Assembly (NCBI RefSeq): GCF_001429165.1 | Contig: NZ_LMIR01000001.1 | Coordinates: 6,342-70,341, forward strand | DNA length: 64,000 bases | Origin: Agromyces sp. Root81 | GTDB lineage: Bacteria > Actinomycetota > Actinomycetes > Actinomycetales > Microbacteriaceae | Reading direction: 5' to 3' | The notes under the pieces: model-generated | Databases searched by the model: none | What the model was told of the DNA's origin: nothing | The model's input: only the letters and a program-made list of their open reading frames with translations | In this document: positions 1 to 11,379 of the stretch, one piece after another | How the letters are laid out: the number at the start of each line of letters is the position of its first letter | How positions within the stretch are numbered: position 1 is the first letter of the stretch | Translations under genes and position numbers: made by a program

Positions 1-378
1 AAGCCCTATGGCGACCGTGACGCGAAGAAGCCGTATGGTGACCGTGACGCCCGGAAGCCCTATGGCGACCGTGACGCGAAGAAGCCGTATGGTGACCGTG
101 ACGCCCGGAAGCCCTACGGTGACCGCGACGCACGGAAGCCGTATGGTGACCGTGACGCGAAGCGTCCCTATGGCGATCGTGACGCGAAGAAGCCGTATGG
201 TGACCGTGATGCACGCAAGCCCTATGGTGACCGTGACGCGAAGCGTCCCTATGGTGACCGTGACGCGAAGAAGCCGTACGGTGACCGTGACGCGAAGCGT
301 CCCTATGGCGATCGCGACGCGAAGAAGCCCTACGGCGATCGCGACGCCCGGAAGCCGTACGGTGACCGTGACGCGCGC
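1..378 (+). repeat. Fourteen tandem 27-base repeats coding PYGDRDA nonapeptides
   Basis: Fourteen perfectly phased 27-base units, each coding K/R-PYGDRDA-K/R. Differences between units are almost all synonymous (tat/tac, ggt/ggc, gac/gat, cgt/cgc) or Lys/Arg swaps at the two junction positions. A degenerate fifteenth unit starts at 379. The array probably continues to the left of the window. The lack of amino-acid change in the seven central residues points to selection on the peptide or recent homogenisation. Confidence 0.97.
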
Positions 379-1434
379 AAGCCCTCTGGCGATGGACCGC
401 GCGGCGGACGCCCCGGTGGGCGCGACGACCAGCGCGACGCCGCTCCCCGCGAGAACTTCGGCGCGGCAGAGCTGCAGGTGCGCCCGCGCCACGACGACCC
501 GTACATCGACGAGTCGATCGAAGCGCGCGACCTCGACAAGGGCGCTCGCGCCGAGCTGAAGACGCTGAGCAAGGAGAACGCCGACTGGGTCGCGCGGCAC
601 CTCGTCGCGGCATCCGAACTGCTCGACGACGACCCCGAGCTCGCCCACCAGCACGCGATGTCCGCCGCCCGACGCGCCGGCCGCATCGCGGTCGTGCGCG
701 AGACACTGGCCATCACGGCGTACGCGACCGGCGACTTCGCCCTGGCGCTCCGCGAGCTGCGCACCTACCGTCGCATCTCGGGCAGCAACGACCAGCTGCC
801 GCTCCTGGTTGACAGCGAGCGCGGCGTCGGCCGGCCCGACCGTGCCCTCGAGGTCGGCCGCGCGGTCGACCGCACGACGCTTCCGGCCGCGGTGCAGGTC
901 GGCCTGGCGATCGCGATGTCGGGCGCCCGTCTCGACCTCGGCCAGCCCGAGATCGCCCTCGCCGAGCTCGAGATCCCGCAGCTCGACCCTGACCGTGCGT
1001 TCTCGTACAGCCCGGCACTCTTCTCGGCGTACGCCGAGGTGCTCGAGGAACTCGGTCGCGCGGCCGAGGCCGCGAAATGGCGCGCCCGCGCCGACCGCGC
1101 CGAGGCAGCACTGGCCGGCCCGGCGGAAGCCGAGTCGATCGAGATCTTCGAGGTCGAGCTCGAGGAGATCGACGTCGAGGTCGTCGAGGCCGAAGCCCCC
1201 GACGCGGTCGTCGAGACCGTCGCGGCCGAAGCATCCGTCGAGCCTGAAGCAGCGGATGCCGCGGCTCAGGACCGCTCCGACGACGCCACCGAGACCGAGT
1301 CGGACGACGCCTTCGACGTCGACCCGGGCGACGTGCTCGAGGACGATGTGAAGGCGGTGCTCGCCGAAGGCGCAGCACTCGAGGCCGAAGAGAACGAGGG
1401 CACGCCCGGTGGGCCTGTTCCGCACGAAGACTGA
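1..1434 (+). CDS. Nonapeptide-repeat / TPR-like protein, 5' partial
   Basis: The start lies outside the window. Read in frame from base 1, the protein begins with fourteen uninterrupted copies of a nine-residue unit, K/R-PYGDRDA-K/R (27 bases each, 1-378). A decaying fifteenth copy and a Gly/Arg/Asp-rich linker follow. From about residue 160 the sequence turns into alternating Ala/Leu-rich helices of TPR-like character up to about residue 370. The last 100 residues are an acidic Glu/Asp/Ala tail. A TPR-like protein at this position, just before the HAD phosphatase and TlyA genes, is common in Microbacteriaceae, but its job is not known. The charged, disordered repeat suggests binding to nucleic acid or a partner protein, which is inference. 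The next gene starts inside its 3' end. Confidence 0.8.
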   Translation, partial: KPYGDRDAKKPYGDRDARKPYGDRDAKKPYGDRDARKPYGDRDARKPYGDRDAKRPYGDRDAKKPYGDRDARKPYGDRDAKRPYGDRDAKKPYGDRDAKRPYGDRDAKKPYGDRDARKPYGDRDARKPSGDGPRGGRPGGRDDQRDAAPRENFGAAELQVRPRHDDPYIDESIEARDLDKGARAELKTLSKENADWVARHLVAASELLDDDPELAHQHAMSAARRAGRIAVVRETLAITAYATGDFALALRELRTYRRISGSNDQLPLLVDSERGVGRPDRALEVGRAVDRTTLPAAVQVGLAIAMSGARLDLGQPEIALAELEIPQLDPDRAFSYSPALFSAYAEVLEELGRAAEAAKWRARADRAEAALAGPAEAESIEIFEVELEEIDVEVVEAEAPDAVVETVAAEASVEPEAADAAAQDRSDDATETESDDAFDVDPGDVLEDDVKAVLAEGAALEAEENEGTPGGPVPHED

Positions 1435-2440
1435 GTCGTCGACGCCGCTCGAGGGCGTCGACGCGGTGCTCGCCGACCTCGATGGCGTCGTCTACGCCGG
1501 CGCCCATGCGATTCCGCGGGCGGTCGAGAGCCTGAACCTCGCGAAGCAGGATCGGGCCATCGGCTACATCACGAACAACGCGTCGCGCAGCGATGCATCC
1601 GTCGCCGGTCACCTGGCCGAGCTCGGACTCGACGTCGTGCCGAACGACGTCGTGACGTCGCCGCAGGCGGCCATGGCCATGCTCGCCGAGCACGTCGAAC
1701 CGGGCGCACTGGTCTTCGTCGTCGGCGGTGAGGGCATCACGGCCGAGCTCGAGAAGCGCGGCTACCGCATCACCCGGTCGGCCGATGACGCACCTGATGC
1801 CGTCGTGCAGGGATTCACGCCCGACATCGGCTGGCGGGAGCTCGCAGAGGCCTCGTTCGCACTGAACGCCAACGGCGGACCGGATGCCGCGACCCCCGGC
1901 ATCCCGTGGATCGCCACGAACATGGACTGGACGATCCCGGTCGCCCGTGGCATCGCGCCCGGCAACGGCACGCTCGTCTCCGCGGTGCACACCGCCGTCG
2001 GGCGGTTCCCGCTCGTGGCCGGCAAGCCCGAGACGCCGATCTTCGACGAGGCGAGGCGCCGCTTCGCGGCCGAGCGCCCGCTCATGGTCGGCGACCGGCT
2101 CGACACCGACATCCTCGGCGCCCGGCGCGCCGGCATGCTGAGCGCCCTCGTGCTGACCGGCATCGACCGCGCGAAGCAGGTGCTCGCCGCCCCGGCGACC
2201 AGCCGTCCCGACTTCATCCTCGCCGACCTCGATGGGCTCCACGCGCCATACCCCGTGACGGAGCAGATCCGCGGCGTCACGCGAGTGGGCGCGGCTCGCG
2301 TGCGGATCTCGGGCAATCGGGTCGAGATCGTCGCCGACGGCGGCGACGAGCTGGACCTGCTCCGTGCGGCGTGCGCGGCGATCTGGGACTCGGGCATGGG
2401 CATCCACGTGCTCGACGTTCCGGCGCGACTCTACAGCTGA
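1409..2440 (+). CDS. HAD-IIA family sugar-phosphate phosphatase
   Basis: A 343-residue hydrolase of the HAD superfamily, subclass IIA (NagD/PGP-like), expected to dephosphorylate small phosphometabolites in the cytosol. Motif I is ADLDGVVY near residue 20. Motif II is the TNNAS stretch near residue 57. The motif III lysine is in GKPETPIF, and motif IV is MVGDRLDTDI. The C2-type cap lies between motifs II and III. The GTG start at 1409 lies 26 bases inside the upstream gene, so translation is probably coupled. The exact substrate cannot be read from the sequence. Confidence 0.9.
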   Translation: MGLFRTKTESSTPLEGVDAVLADLDGVVYAGAHAIPRAVESLNLAKQDRAIGYITNNASRSDASVAGHLAELGLDVVPNDVVTSPQAAMAMLAEHVEPGALVFVVGGEGITAELEKRGYRITRSADDAPDAVVQGFTPDIGWRELAEASFALNANGGPDAATPGIPWIATNMDWTIPVARGIAPGNGTLVSAVHTAVGRFPLVAGKPETPIFDEARRRFAAERPLMVGDRLDTDILGARRAGMLSALVLTGIDRAKQVLAAPATSRPDFILADLDGLHAPYPVTEQIRGVTRVGAARVRISGNRVEIVADGGDELDLLRAACAAIWDSGMGIHVLDVPARLYS

Positions 2441-2495
2441 GGCGCGACTCTCCAGCCGACCGGTCCGTCGTCGGCCGCGTGTCAGCGGCTCGGGG

Positions 2496-2507
2496 TAGCG
2501 TTGACCC
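2496..2507 (+). promoter_or_regulatory. Probable -10 element for a leaderless transcript
   Basis: TAGCGT at 2496-2501 is followed by six bases and then the GTG at 2508. This is the spacing expected when transcription starts on the first base of the start codon. The same arrangement recurs at other loci in the window. No clear -35 is visible. Confidence 0.5.
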
Positions 2508-2702
2508 GTGAGCACTGAACCCGATCGATCAGAAGCGGCCGAGACGAACCCGCCCGCGTCCGATGCGGCGTCCTTGTCGGTGTCGGCCGTGCTCGCCGAG
2601 GTCGAGGCGCGACCGCTCGCCGAACGTGCAGAGGGCTACCAGGCCCTCGCCGATGAGCTCCGCACGCAGCTCGAGCAGTCCGACCCGTCGCTGCGTACCT
2701 GA
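2508..2702 (+). CDS. Small conserved-looking protein of unknown function (64 aa)
   Basis: A 64-residue acidic protein with a disordered Ser/Pro/Ala-rich first third and an amphipathic helical second half, roughly residues 28-60. It sits between the HAD phosphatase and tlyA, three bases before the tlyA start, a position where Microbacteriaceae often have such a short gene. The GTG start is supported by the -10-like TAGCGT six bases upstream. No enzymatic motif is visible, so no function is assigned. Confidence 0.7.
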   Translation: MSTEPDRSEAAETNPPASDAASLSVSAVLAEVEARPLAERAEGYQALADELRTQLEQSDPSLRT

Positions 2703-2705
2703 CGC

Positions 2706-3515
2706 ATGGCCGAACAACGCCTCGACGCGGCCCTCGCGGCCCGCGGACTCGCCCGCTCCCGCACGCACGCCGCCACGCTGATCGCCGCAGGCGTGGTGAC
2801 GGTCGACGGTCGACCCGTGGTCAAGGCCGCAGCGAAGGTCGGTGACGATGCGGTGCTCGAGGTCGCGGCATCCGATCACTATGTGAGCCGCGCCGCCCAC
2901 AAACTCATCGCCGGCCTCGACGGCTTCGGCGTCGAGGTCGCCGGCCGCATCGCGCTCGACGCGGGCGCTTCGACCGGCGGGTTCAGCCAGGTGCTGCTCG
3001 AGCGCGGCGCCCGGCAGGTGCTCGCGGTCGACGTCGGCCACGATCAGCTCGCCGCCGAACTCGCCGACGAGCCCCGCCTCGTACTCGTCGAGGGCTGCAA
3101 CGTGCGTCATCTCGACGCCGCGCGCCTCGCCGAACTCACCGGCGTCGACGAGCGGCCCTCACTCGTGGTGGCCGACCTCTCGTTCATCTCGCTCACCGTG
3201 GTGCTGCCGGCGCTTCGCGCGTCGGCGACGGATGACGCGGACTTCGTGCTCCTCATCAAGCCGCAGTTCGAGGTGGGCCGTGGGGGAGTTCGCGAGGGAG
3301 TGGTGCGCGACGCCGGCCTGCGTTCCGAGGCCGTCTCGAACGTGCTCTGGGCGGCGTTCGATGCGGGGCTCGGCACCGCCGGCCTCCTGTCCTCCCCAAT
3401 CGCGGGCGGGCACGGAAACCTCGAATACCTCGTGCATCTGAGCGCGGTGCGCGGGGTGAATCCGACAGAATGGACTGGTCGGGTCGACGAACTGACGGGG
3501 AGGGCGAACGCGTGA
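2706..3515 (+). CDS. tlyA: TlyA family rRNA 2'-O-methyltransferase
   Basis: A 269-residue protein of the TlyA/hemolysin-A family. An N-terminal S4 RNA-binding domain (about residues 3-60, RLDAALAARGLARSRT) is followed by an FtsJ-like Rossmann methyltransferase domain with the SAM-binding motif LDAGASTGGF near residue 84 and LLIKPQFEVGR further on. Family members such as mycobacterial TlyA methylate 16S and 23S rRNA and determine capreomycin sensitivity. The old haemolysin name is probably misleading. Its stop overlaps the nadK start (GTGA), so the pair is probably co-translated. Confidence 0.93.
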   Translation: MAEQRLDAALAARGLARSRTHAATLIAAGVVTVDGRPVVKAAAKVGDDAVLEVAASDHYVSRAAHKLIAGLDGFGVEVAGRIALDAGASTGGFSQVLLERGARQVLAVDVGHDQLAAELADEPRLVLVEGCNVRHLDAARLAELTGVDERPSLVVADLSFISLTVVLPALRASATDDADFVLLIKPQFEVGRGGVREGVVRDAGLRSEAVSNVLWAAFDAGLGTAGLLSSPIAGGHGNLEYLVHLSAVRGVNPTEWTGRVDELTGRANA

Positions 3516-4426
3516 GTGACGCACGGCGCTTCCTGGTGGTCTCCCACACCGGCCGCACAGCCGCCCTCGAAGCCACGAGCGAGGTCTGCGCGCAATTGCT
3601 CGCCGCCGGGGCCGTGCCGGTCATCGCGGCGGAGCACTGGGACGACGTGCACGATTTCGTGCCCGAGATCAACGGCGCGGTCGAACGCTACGAAGAGACC
3701 GACCCGGCGGCCATCGAGCTCGTCATCGTGCTCGGCGGCGACGGCACGATCCTCCGGGCCGCCGAGATCATGCGCGACCATCCGGTGCCGCTGCTCGGCG
3801 TGAACCTCGGCCATGTCGGCTTCCTCGCGGAGAGCGAGCGCGACGACCTGGGCTACACCGTGGGCCGTGCGCTCGCTCGCGACTACACCGTCGAAGAGCG
3901 CATGACGTTGTCGGTGCGCGCGAAGGTCGGCACCGAGGTCGTCTACGAGAGCTGGGCGCTCAACGAGGTGACGGTCGAGAAGGCCGAGCGCGAACGCATG
4001 CTCGAGGTCGTCATCGAGGTCGACCGCCGCCCGCTCTCCTCCTTCGGCTGCGACGGTGTCGTGATGTCGACGCCCACGGGCTCGACGGCGTACTCGTTCT
4101 CGGCCGGCGGCCCGGTCGTGTGGCCGAGCCTCGAAGCGCTCCTGCTCGTGCCGATCAGCGCCCACGCGCTCTTCGCGCGGCCGCTCGTGGTCGGCCCCGA
4201 GTCGTCGCTCGCCGTCGAGATCCTGCAGCGCACCGAGGCATCCGCGGTCATCTGGTGCGACGGTCGGCGCACCTTCGACCTGCCGCCCGGCGCCCGCGTG
4301 ATCGTGCGCCGGTCGCCGGTTCCGGTGCGGCTCGCCCGCCTGCACGAGGCGCCGTTCACCGATCGACTCGTGAACAAGTTCCAGCTCCCCGTCACCGGGT
4401 GGAGGGGACCGGTCGGGCGTGAATGA
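3512..4426 (+). CDS. nadK: NAD kinase
   Basis: ATP- or polyphosphate-dependent phosphorylation of NAD to NADP in the cytosol. The 304-residue protein has the family signatures: GGDGTIL near residue 75, the NLGHVGFL loop, and TPTGSTAYSFSAGGPVVWP. The GTG at 3512 overlaps the tlyA stop and is preferred over an upstream in-frame start at 3470, which would lie deep inside tlyA and add 14 residues. The tlyA-nadK-recN order is the standard actinobacterial arrangement. Confidence 0.95.
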   Translation: MSDARRFLVVSHTGRTAALEATSEVCAQLLAAGAVPVIAAEHWDDVHDFVPEINGAVERYEETDPAAIELVIVLGGDGTILRAAEIMRDHPVPLLGVNLGHVGFLAESERDDLGYTVGRALARDYTVEERMTLSVRAKVGTEVVYESWALNEVTVEKAERERMLEVVIEVDRRPLSSFGCDGVVMSTPTGSTAYSFSAGGPVVWPSLEALLLVPISAHALFARPLVVGPESSLAVEILQRTEASAVIWCDGRRTFDLPPGARVIVRRSPVPVRLARLHEAPFTDRLVNKFQLPVTGWRGPVGRE

Positions 4427-4451
4427 GGGCAGAGAGTGAACGAGGGCTGCA

Positions 4452-6152
4452 GTGATTGAGGAACTCGGCATCCGCGATCTCGGCGTCATCGCCGAGGCGA
4501 CGCTGCCGCTCGGGGCCGGCTTCACGGCCGTGACCGGTGAGACGGGAGCGGGCAAGACCATGGTCGTGACCGCACTCGGCCTGCTGCTCGGCGCGCGCGC
4601 CGACGCGGGCGCGGTGCGCGCCGGCGCCAAGCAGGCGTGGGTCGAGGGGCGCTGGCTCGTGCCCGACGACGGTGCGATCGCCGAACGCGTCGCCGAGACG
4701 GGCGGCGAGGTCGAATCCGGCGAGCTGCTGCTCGGCCGATCGGTCTCGGCCGAGGGGCGCAGCCGGGCCGTCGTCGGCGGTCGCAGCGCGCCCGTCGGCG
4801 TGCTCTCCGAACTCGGCGACGAGCTCGTCGTCGTGCACGGACAGGCCGACCAGCAGCGCCTCCGCTCGGCGGTGGCGCAGCGCGAAGCACTCGACCGCTT
4901 CGCCGGACCGAAACTGCAAGCGCTGCTCGACGAATACCGCACGGCGTTCAACGCCTGGCGCACGGATGCCGCCGAGCTCGAGCGGCTCCGAGGTGACCAC
5001 GAGGTGCGGATGCGCGAGGCCGAAGAGCTCCGCGCCGCACTCGACGAGGTCGAGGCCGCCGATCCGCAGCCCGGCGAAGACGTCGAGCTGCAGGAGCGCG
5101 CCGACCGGCTCTCGAACCTCGAAGAGCTGCGCGTCGCCGCCGCGCAGGCGCGTGCGCTGATCTCCGCCGAAGACGTCGTCGACGACGTGCCCGACGCGGT
5201 CGCGCTCGTCGATGGGGCCCGCCGTCACCTCGAGCGGGTCGCCGAACACGATGCCGAGCTGCAGCCGATCGGCGAGGTGCTGACGAACGCGGGCTTCCTG
5301 CTCGCCGACGCCGCCGCCGAGCTGTCGGGCTACCTCGCCGGCCTCGACGCCGACGGCGCCCGTGAACTCGAGATCGTGCAGGAGCGACGAGCCCTCCTCG
5401 GCGGGCTCGTGCGCCGCCATGGCGGCGGTCTCGAGGAGGTGCTCGAGTTCCGTCGCACGGGTGGACTCCGGCTCGTCGAGCTCGACGGCGACGACGAGCG
5501 CATCGAGGGTCTCGAGGCATCCGTCGCCGCGCTCGAAGCCGAGGTCGACCGTCTCGCCGGCTCGCTCACCGAACTGCGCACCGATGCGGCTGGCCGGCTC
5601 GCGGCGGCGGTGACCGCCGAGCTCTCGGCGCTCGCGATGCCCGATGCCCAGCTCGCCGTCGTGATCGAACCGACCGCCGACGCGACGGCGCACGGCCGCG
5701 ACAACGTCTCGATCCTGCTGCGACCGCACCCCGGCGCGGAACCCCGCCCGGTGTCGCGCGGAGCCTCGGGCGGTGAGCTGTCCCGCGTCATGCTCGCGAT
5801 CGAGGTCGTCATCGCCGGCAGCGACCCCGTGCCCACGTTCGTCTTCGACGAGGTCGACGCGGGCGTCGGCGGCGCCGCCGCGATCGAGATCGGGCGACGG
5901 CTGGCGCGACTCGCCGAACGCTCGCAGGTCATCGTCGTGACCCATCTCGCTCAGGTCGCCGCGTTCGCGACGAACCACCTGAGCGTGGTCAAGGGCACCG
6001 ACGGGCAGGTCACCTCGTCGAGCGTGCGCCAGCTCGCCGGCGCCGAACGCGAGGCCGAGATGGCGCGACTGCTGTCGGGTCTGACCGATTCGCAGAGCGG
6101 ACTCGCGCACGCGAGGGAGCTGTTGGAGATCGCCGCGGACCGCGCGGCGTGA
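4452..6152 (+). CDS. recN: DNA repair protein RecN
   Basis: A 566-residue SMC-like ATPase that acts in double-strand break repair. The Walker A motif GETGAGKT lies near residue 34. The middle is two long Glu/Ala/Leu/Arg-rich coiled-coil arms. The C-terminal head carries the ABC signature SGGELSRV and Walker B TFVFDEVDAGVGG. Length and order fit the family. The GTG start at 4452 gives the usual N-terminus (MIEELGIRDLGVI). It lies 25 bases after nadK, so the two are likely in one transcript. Confidence 0.95.
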   Translation: MIEELGIRDLGVIAEATLPLGAGFTAVTGETGAGKTMVVTALGLLLGARADAGAVRAGAKQAWVEGRWLVPDDGAIAERVAETGGEVESGELLLGRSVSAEGRSRAVVGGRSAPVGVLSELGDELVVVHGQADQQRLRSAVAQREALDRFAGPKLQALLDEYRTAFNAWRTDAAELERLRGDHEVRMREAEELRAALDEVEAADPQPGEDVELQERADRLSNLEELRVAAAQARALISAEDVVDDVPDAVALVDGARRHLERVAEHDAELQPIGEVLTNAGFLLADAAAELSGYLAGLDADGARELEIVQERRALLGGLVRRHGGGLEEVLEFRRTGGLRLVELDGDDERIEGLEASVAALEAEVDRLAGSLTELRTDAAGRLAAAVTAELSALAMPDAQLAVVIEPTADATAHGRDNVSILLRPHPGAEPRPVSRGASGGELSRVMLAIEVVIAGSDPVPTFVFDEVDAGVGGAAAIEIGRRLARLAERSQVIVVTHLAQVAAFATNHLSVVKGTDGQVTSSSVRQLAGAEREAEMARLLSGLTDSQSGLAHARELLEIAADRAA

Positions 6153-8642
<2,490 letters not shown>

Positions 8643-8646
<4 letters not shown>

Positions 8647-9545
8647 CCCGAACCCCGGTCGACGACTACCTGCGGCATCTCGCCGTGGAGCGGGGGCTCG
8701 CGCAGAACACCATCTCGTCGTATCGACGCGACCTCGCGATCTACGCCGACTGGCTCGACGCTCGCGAGATCGCCGGGCCGTCGGCGGCGACCGAGCAGGA
8801 CCTCGGCGACTTCGTGCGCTTCCTCGGCGCCGATCGCGTGCCGCCGCTCGCGACGTCGTCCATCGCACGGGTGCTGTCGGCCGTTCGCGGCCTGCACCGC
8901 TTCCTCGCCGAGGAGGGACTCGTGACGGCCGACGTCTCACGAGACCTGCGGCCGCCGAAACTCCCGATGCGGCTGCCGAAGGCGATCCCGGTCGACGACG
9001 TCGAGGCGCTCATCGCGGCCGCAGTCGGCGATGAGCCCACCGACCTGCGCGACACGGCGCTGCTCGAGCTGCTGTACGCGACCGGTGCCCGAGTCTCGGA
9101 GGCCGTTTCGCTGAACGTCGACGACCTCGTCGACCAGGAGGTCGTGCGACTCTTCGGCAAGGGCGGCAAGCAGCGCATCGTGCCGCTCGGCAGCTACGCC
9201 CGGCGGGCCGTCGACGCCTACCTCGTGCGTGCCAGGCCGCTGCTCTCCGCACGCGGCTCGGCGACGCCGGCGCTCTTCCTCGGCGTACGCGGCAAGCGGA
9301 TGTCACGGCAGGCCGCCTGGGAGGCGATCCGCGATGCCGCCGAGACCGCCGGGCTCGCGACATCCGTCTCGCCGCACACCCTTCGGCACTCGTTCGCGAC
9401 CCACCTGCTCGAGGGCGGTGCCGACGTGCGCGTCGTGCAGGAGCTGCTCGGCCACTCCTCCGTCGCCACCACGCAGATCTACACGCTCGTCACGGCTGAC
9501 ACACTCCGGGAGATGTACACAGCGGCCCACCCCCGTGCTCGCTAG
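8643..9545 (+). CDS. xerD: Site-specific tyrosine recombinase XerD
   Basis: A 300-residue tyrosine recombinase that resolves chromosome dimers, normally at dif. The N-terminal SAM-like core-binding domain covers about residues 5-90. The catalytic set is complete: Arg150 (TGARVSE), His245 and Arg248 (HTLRH), His271 (LLGHSS) and the nucleophile Tyr280 (QIYTLV). The ATG at 8643 overlaps the NUDIX stop. Position before parA and scpAB supports XerD rather than a phage integrase. The longer in-frame reading upstream is an artefact of the high GC content. Confidence 0.94.
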
Positions 9546-9548
9546 AAT
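9543..9548 (+). promoter_or_regulatory. Possible -10 element for parA-scpA-scpB
   Basis: TAGAAT at 9543-9548 is a good -10 match and overlaps the xerD stop codon. It would give parA a leader of about 35 bases containing the Shine-Dalgarno-like AGGAGAGAAG at 9570-9579. The -35 is not clear. Confidence 0.4.
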
Positions 9549-9587
9549 CGACCAAGCACCCGCCCGGCCCAGGAGAGAAGACGACAC

Positions 9588-10472
9588 GTGACGCACCAGA
9601 CGAACCACTCAGCGGACGGAATCGCTACTCCGCCAGAGCTCGGTCCCACTGGTCGCCCGTCGCGCGAGTTCCCCGAGCCCGTCACGCTCACGTCGCACGG
9701 CCCCGCACGCATCATCGCCCTCTGCAACCAGAAGGGCGGCGTCGGCAAGACGACCACCACGATCAACCTCGGCGCCACGCTCGCCGAGTACGGCCGCCGC
9801 GTGCTCGCGATCGACTTCGACCCGCAGGGCGCGCTCTCGGCCGGGCTCGGCGTGCCGACGCACGACGTGCCGACCATCTACGACCTGCTGCTCTCGCGCA
9901 ACCTCGACCCGGCCGATGTCATCCAGAAGACGAGCGTCGAGGGCCTCGACGTGATCCCCGCGAACATCGACCTCTCCGCCGCCGAGGTGCACCTCGTCAC
10001 GGAGGTCGCCCGCGAGCAGATCCTCGCGAGCGTGCTGCGCCGCGTGTCGGCCGACTACGACGTCATCCTCATCGACTGCCAGCCCTCGCTCGGCCTGCTC
10101 ACCGTCAATGCCCTCACCGCCAGCCACGGCGTCGTGATCCCGCTCGAGTGCGAGTACTTCGCCCTGCGCGGCGTTGCGCTGCTCATCGAGACGATCGACA
10201 AGGTGCGCGACCGCCTGAACCCGGCGATCAGGCTCGACGGCATCCTGGCGACGATGTACGACGCCCGCACCCTGCACTCCCGTGAGGTGCTCGAGCGCGT
10301 CGTCGACGCGTTCGGCGACGAGGTGCTCGAGACGGTCATCTCCCGTACCGTGAAGTTCCCCGACGCGAGCGTCGCCGGCACCCCGATCACCGAGTTCGCA
10401 CCCGAGCACCAGGCGTCGAAGGCGTACCGCCAGCTCGCCAGGGAGCTGGTCTTCCGTGGCGCGGTCGCCTGA
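9588..10472 (+). CDS. ParA family chromosome-partition ATPase
   Basis: A 294-residue ParA/Soj-type ATPase with the deviant Walker [17 protein letters not shown] near residue 46 and the switch region [14 protein letters not shown]. ParA ATPases bind DNA and position chromosomes or protein complexes. This copy precedes scpA and scpB, the position of the orphan ParA-like gene in actinobacteria, and is not next to parB. A role in condensin loading or segregation is therefore inferred, not shown. Its 3' end overlaps scpA by 17 bases. Confidence 0.92.
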   Translation: MTHQTNHSADGIATPPELGPTGRPSREFPEPVTLTSHGPARIIALCNQKGGVGKTTTTINLGATLAEYGRRVLAIDFDPQGALSAGLGVPTHDVPTIYDLLLSRNLDPADVIQKTSVEGLDVIPANIDLSAAEVHLVTEVAREQILASVLRRVSADYDVILIDCQPSLGLLTVNALTASHGVVIPLECEYFALRGVALLIETIDKVRDRLNPAIRLDGILATMYDARTLHSREVLERVVDAFGDEVLETVISRTVKFPDASVAGTPITEFAPEHQASKAYRQLARELVFRGAVA

Positions 10473-11379
10473 GGCGGCTTCGGCCCCCGAACAGCACGCG
10501 CCCGACGCGACGGTGTCGGCCGAAGGAGATCACGCGCACGCGCGGTCGGATGACTCGGCGACCGTCGATCCGCAGCCGGCCGATGCGACTCCCGACGAGG
10601 GCGGCTTCCGGGTCGCCCTGACGAACTTCGAGGGCCCGTTCGATCTGCTGCTCTCGCTCATCACGAAGCACGAGCTCGACATCACCGAGGTCTCGCTCTC
10701 GGCGGTCACCGACGAGTTCATCTCGTACCTGCGCGGCCTCGACTCCGAGGAAGAGCTCGATCGTGCCTCCGAGTTCCTCGTCGTCGCAGCGACCCTGCTC
10801 GATCTGAAGGTCGCGGGGCTCCTTCCGCAGGGCGAACTCGTCGACGCCGAAGACGTCGCCCTGCTCGAGGCCCGCGACCTGCTCTTCGCACGCCTGCTGC
10901 AGTACCGGGCCTTCAAGGAAGCGGCGAGATGGTTCTCCGGGCACCTCGAGCGGGAGTCGCTGCGGCACGCCCGCAACGTGCGGCTCGAGGACAAGTTCCG
11001 CCAGCGCGCGCCCGAGCTGCTCTGGACCCTGTCGGCCGACGACTTCGCCGCGCTCGCGACGCTGGCGCTGACGCCGCGCGAGATCCCGGTCGTCGGCCTC
11101 GACCACCTGCACGCGCCGCTCGTCTCGATCCGCGAGCAGGCGGCGCACGTCGTCGCCGTGCTCCGGCGCGGCGACCCGGTCACGTTCCGCCAGCTCATCG
11201 CCGGTGTCGGCCAGTCCGGAGTCGTCGTTGCACGATTCCTGGCGGTGCTCGAGCTCTACCGCCACGCGGCGATCGGATTCGAGCAGCTCGAACCGCTCGG
11301 CGAGCTGACACTGCGCTGGTCGGCCGAGAACTGGTCTGACGAGAACCTCGAGAGCCTGGGGGCTGACTATGACGAATGA
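10456..11379 (+). CDS. scpA: Segregation and condensation protein A
   Basis: Kleisin subunit that bridges the SMC heads in bacterial condensin. The 307-residue protein has an Ala/Asp-rich, probably disordered start of about 45 residues. The ScpA N-terminal motif FEGPFDLLLSLITKHELDITEVSLS follows (given here as FEGPFDLLLSLI and KHELDITEVS). A helical middle and a winged-helix C-terminus complete it. The GTG at 10456 lies inside parA, and scpB begins inside its 3' end, so the three are translationally coupled. Confidence 0.93.
   Translation: MARSPEAASAPEQHAPDATVSAEGDHAHARSDDSATVDPQPADATPDEGGFRVALTNFEGPFDLLLSLITKHELDITEVSLSAVTDEFISYLRGLDSEEELDRASEFLVVAATLLDLKVAGLLPQGELVDAEDVALLEARDLLFARLLQYRAFKEAARWFSGHLERESLRHARNVRLEDKFRQRAPELLWTLSADDFAALATLALTPREIPVVGLDHLHAPLVSIREQAAHVVAVLRRGDPVTFRQLIAGVGQSGVVVARFLAVLELYRHAAIGFEQLEPLGELTLRWSAENWSDENLESLGADYDE

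Noticed and set aside
1-378. Tandem array as a CRISPR
   Set aside because: Units are contiguous, in frame, with no spacers.
713-2515. Long minus-strand ORF of 600 codons opposite the TPR and HAD genes
   Set aside because: It is an antisense reading of GC-rich coding sequence, lacks any family signature, and has Arg-rich low-complexity sequence.
3107-4963. Long minus-strand ORF opposite tlyA, nadK and recN
   Set aside because: Three well-supported plus-strand genes occupy the region; the antisense reading is a GC artefact.
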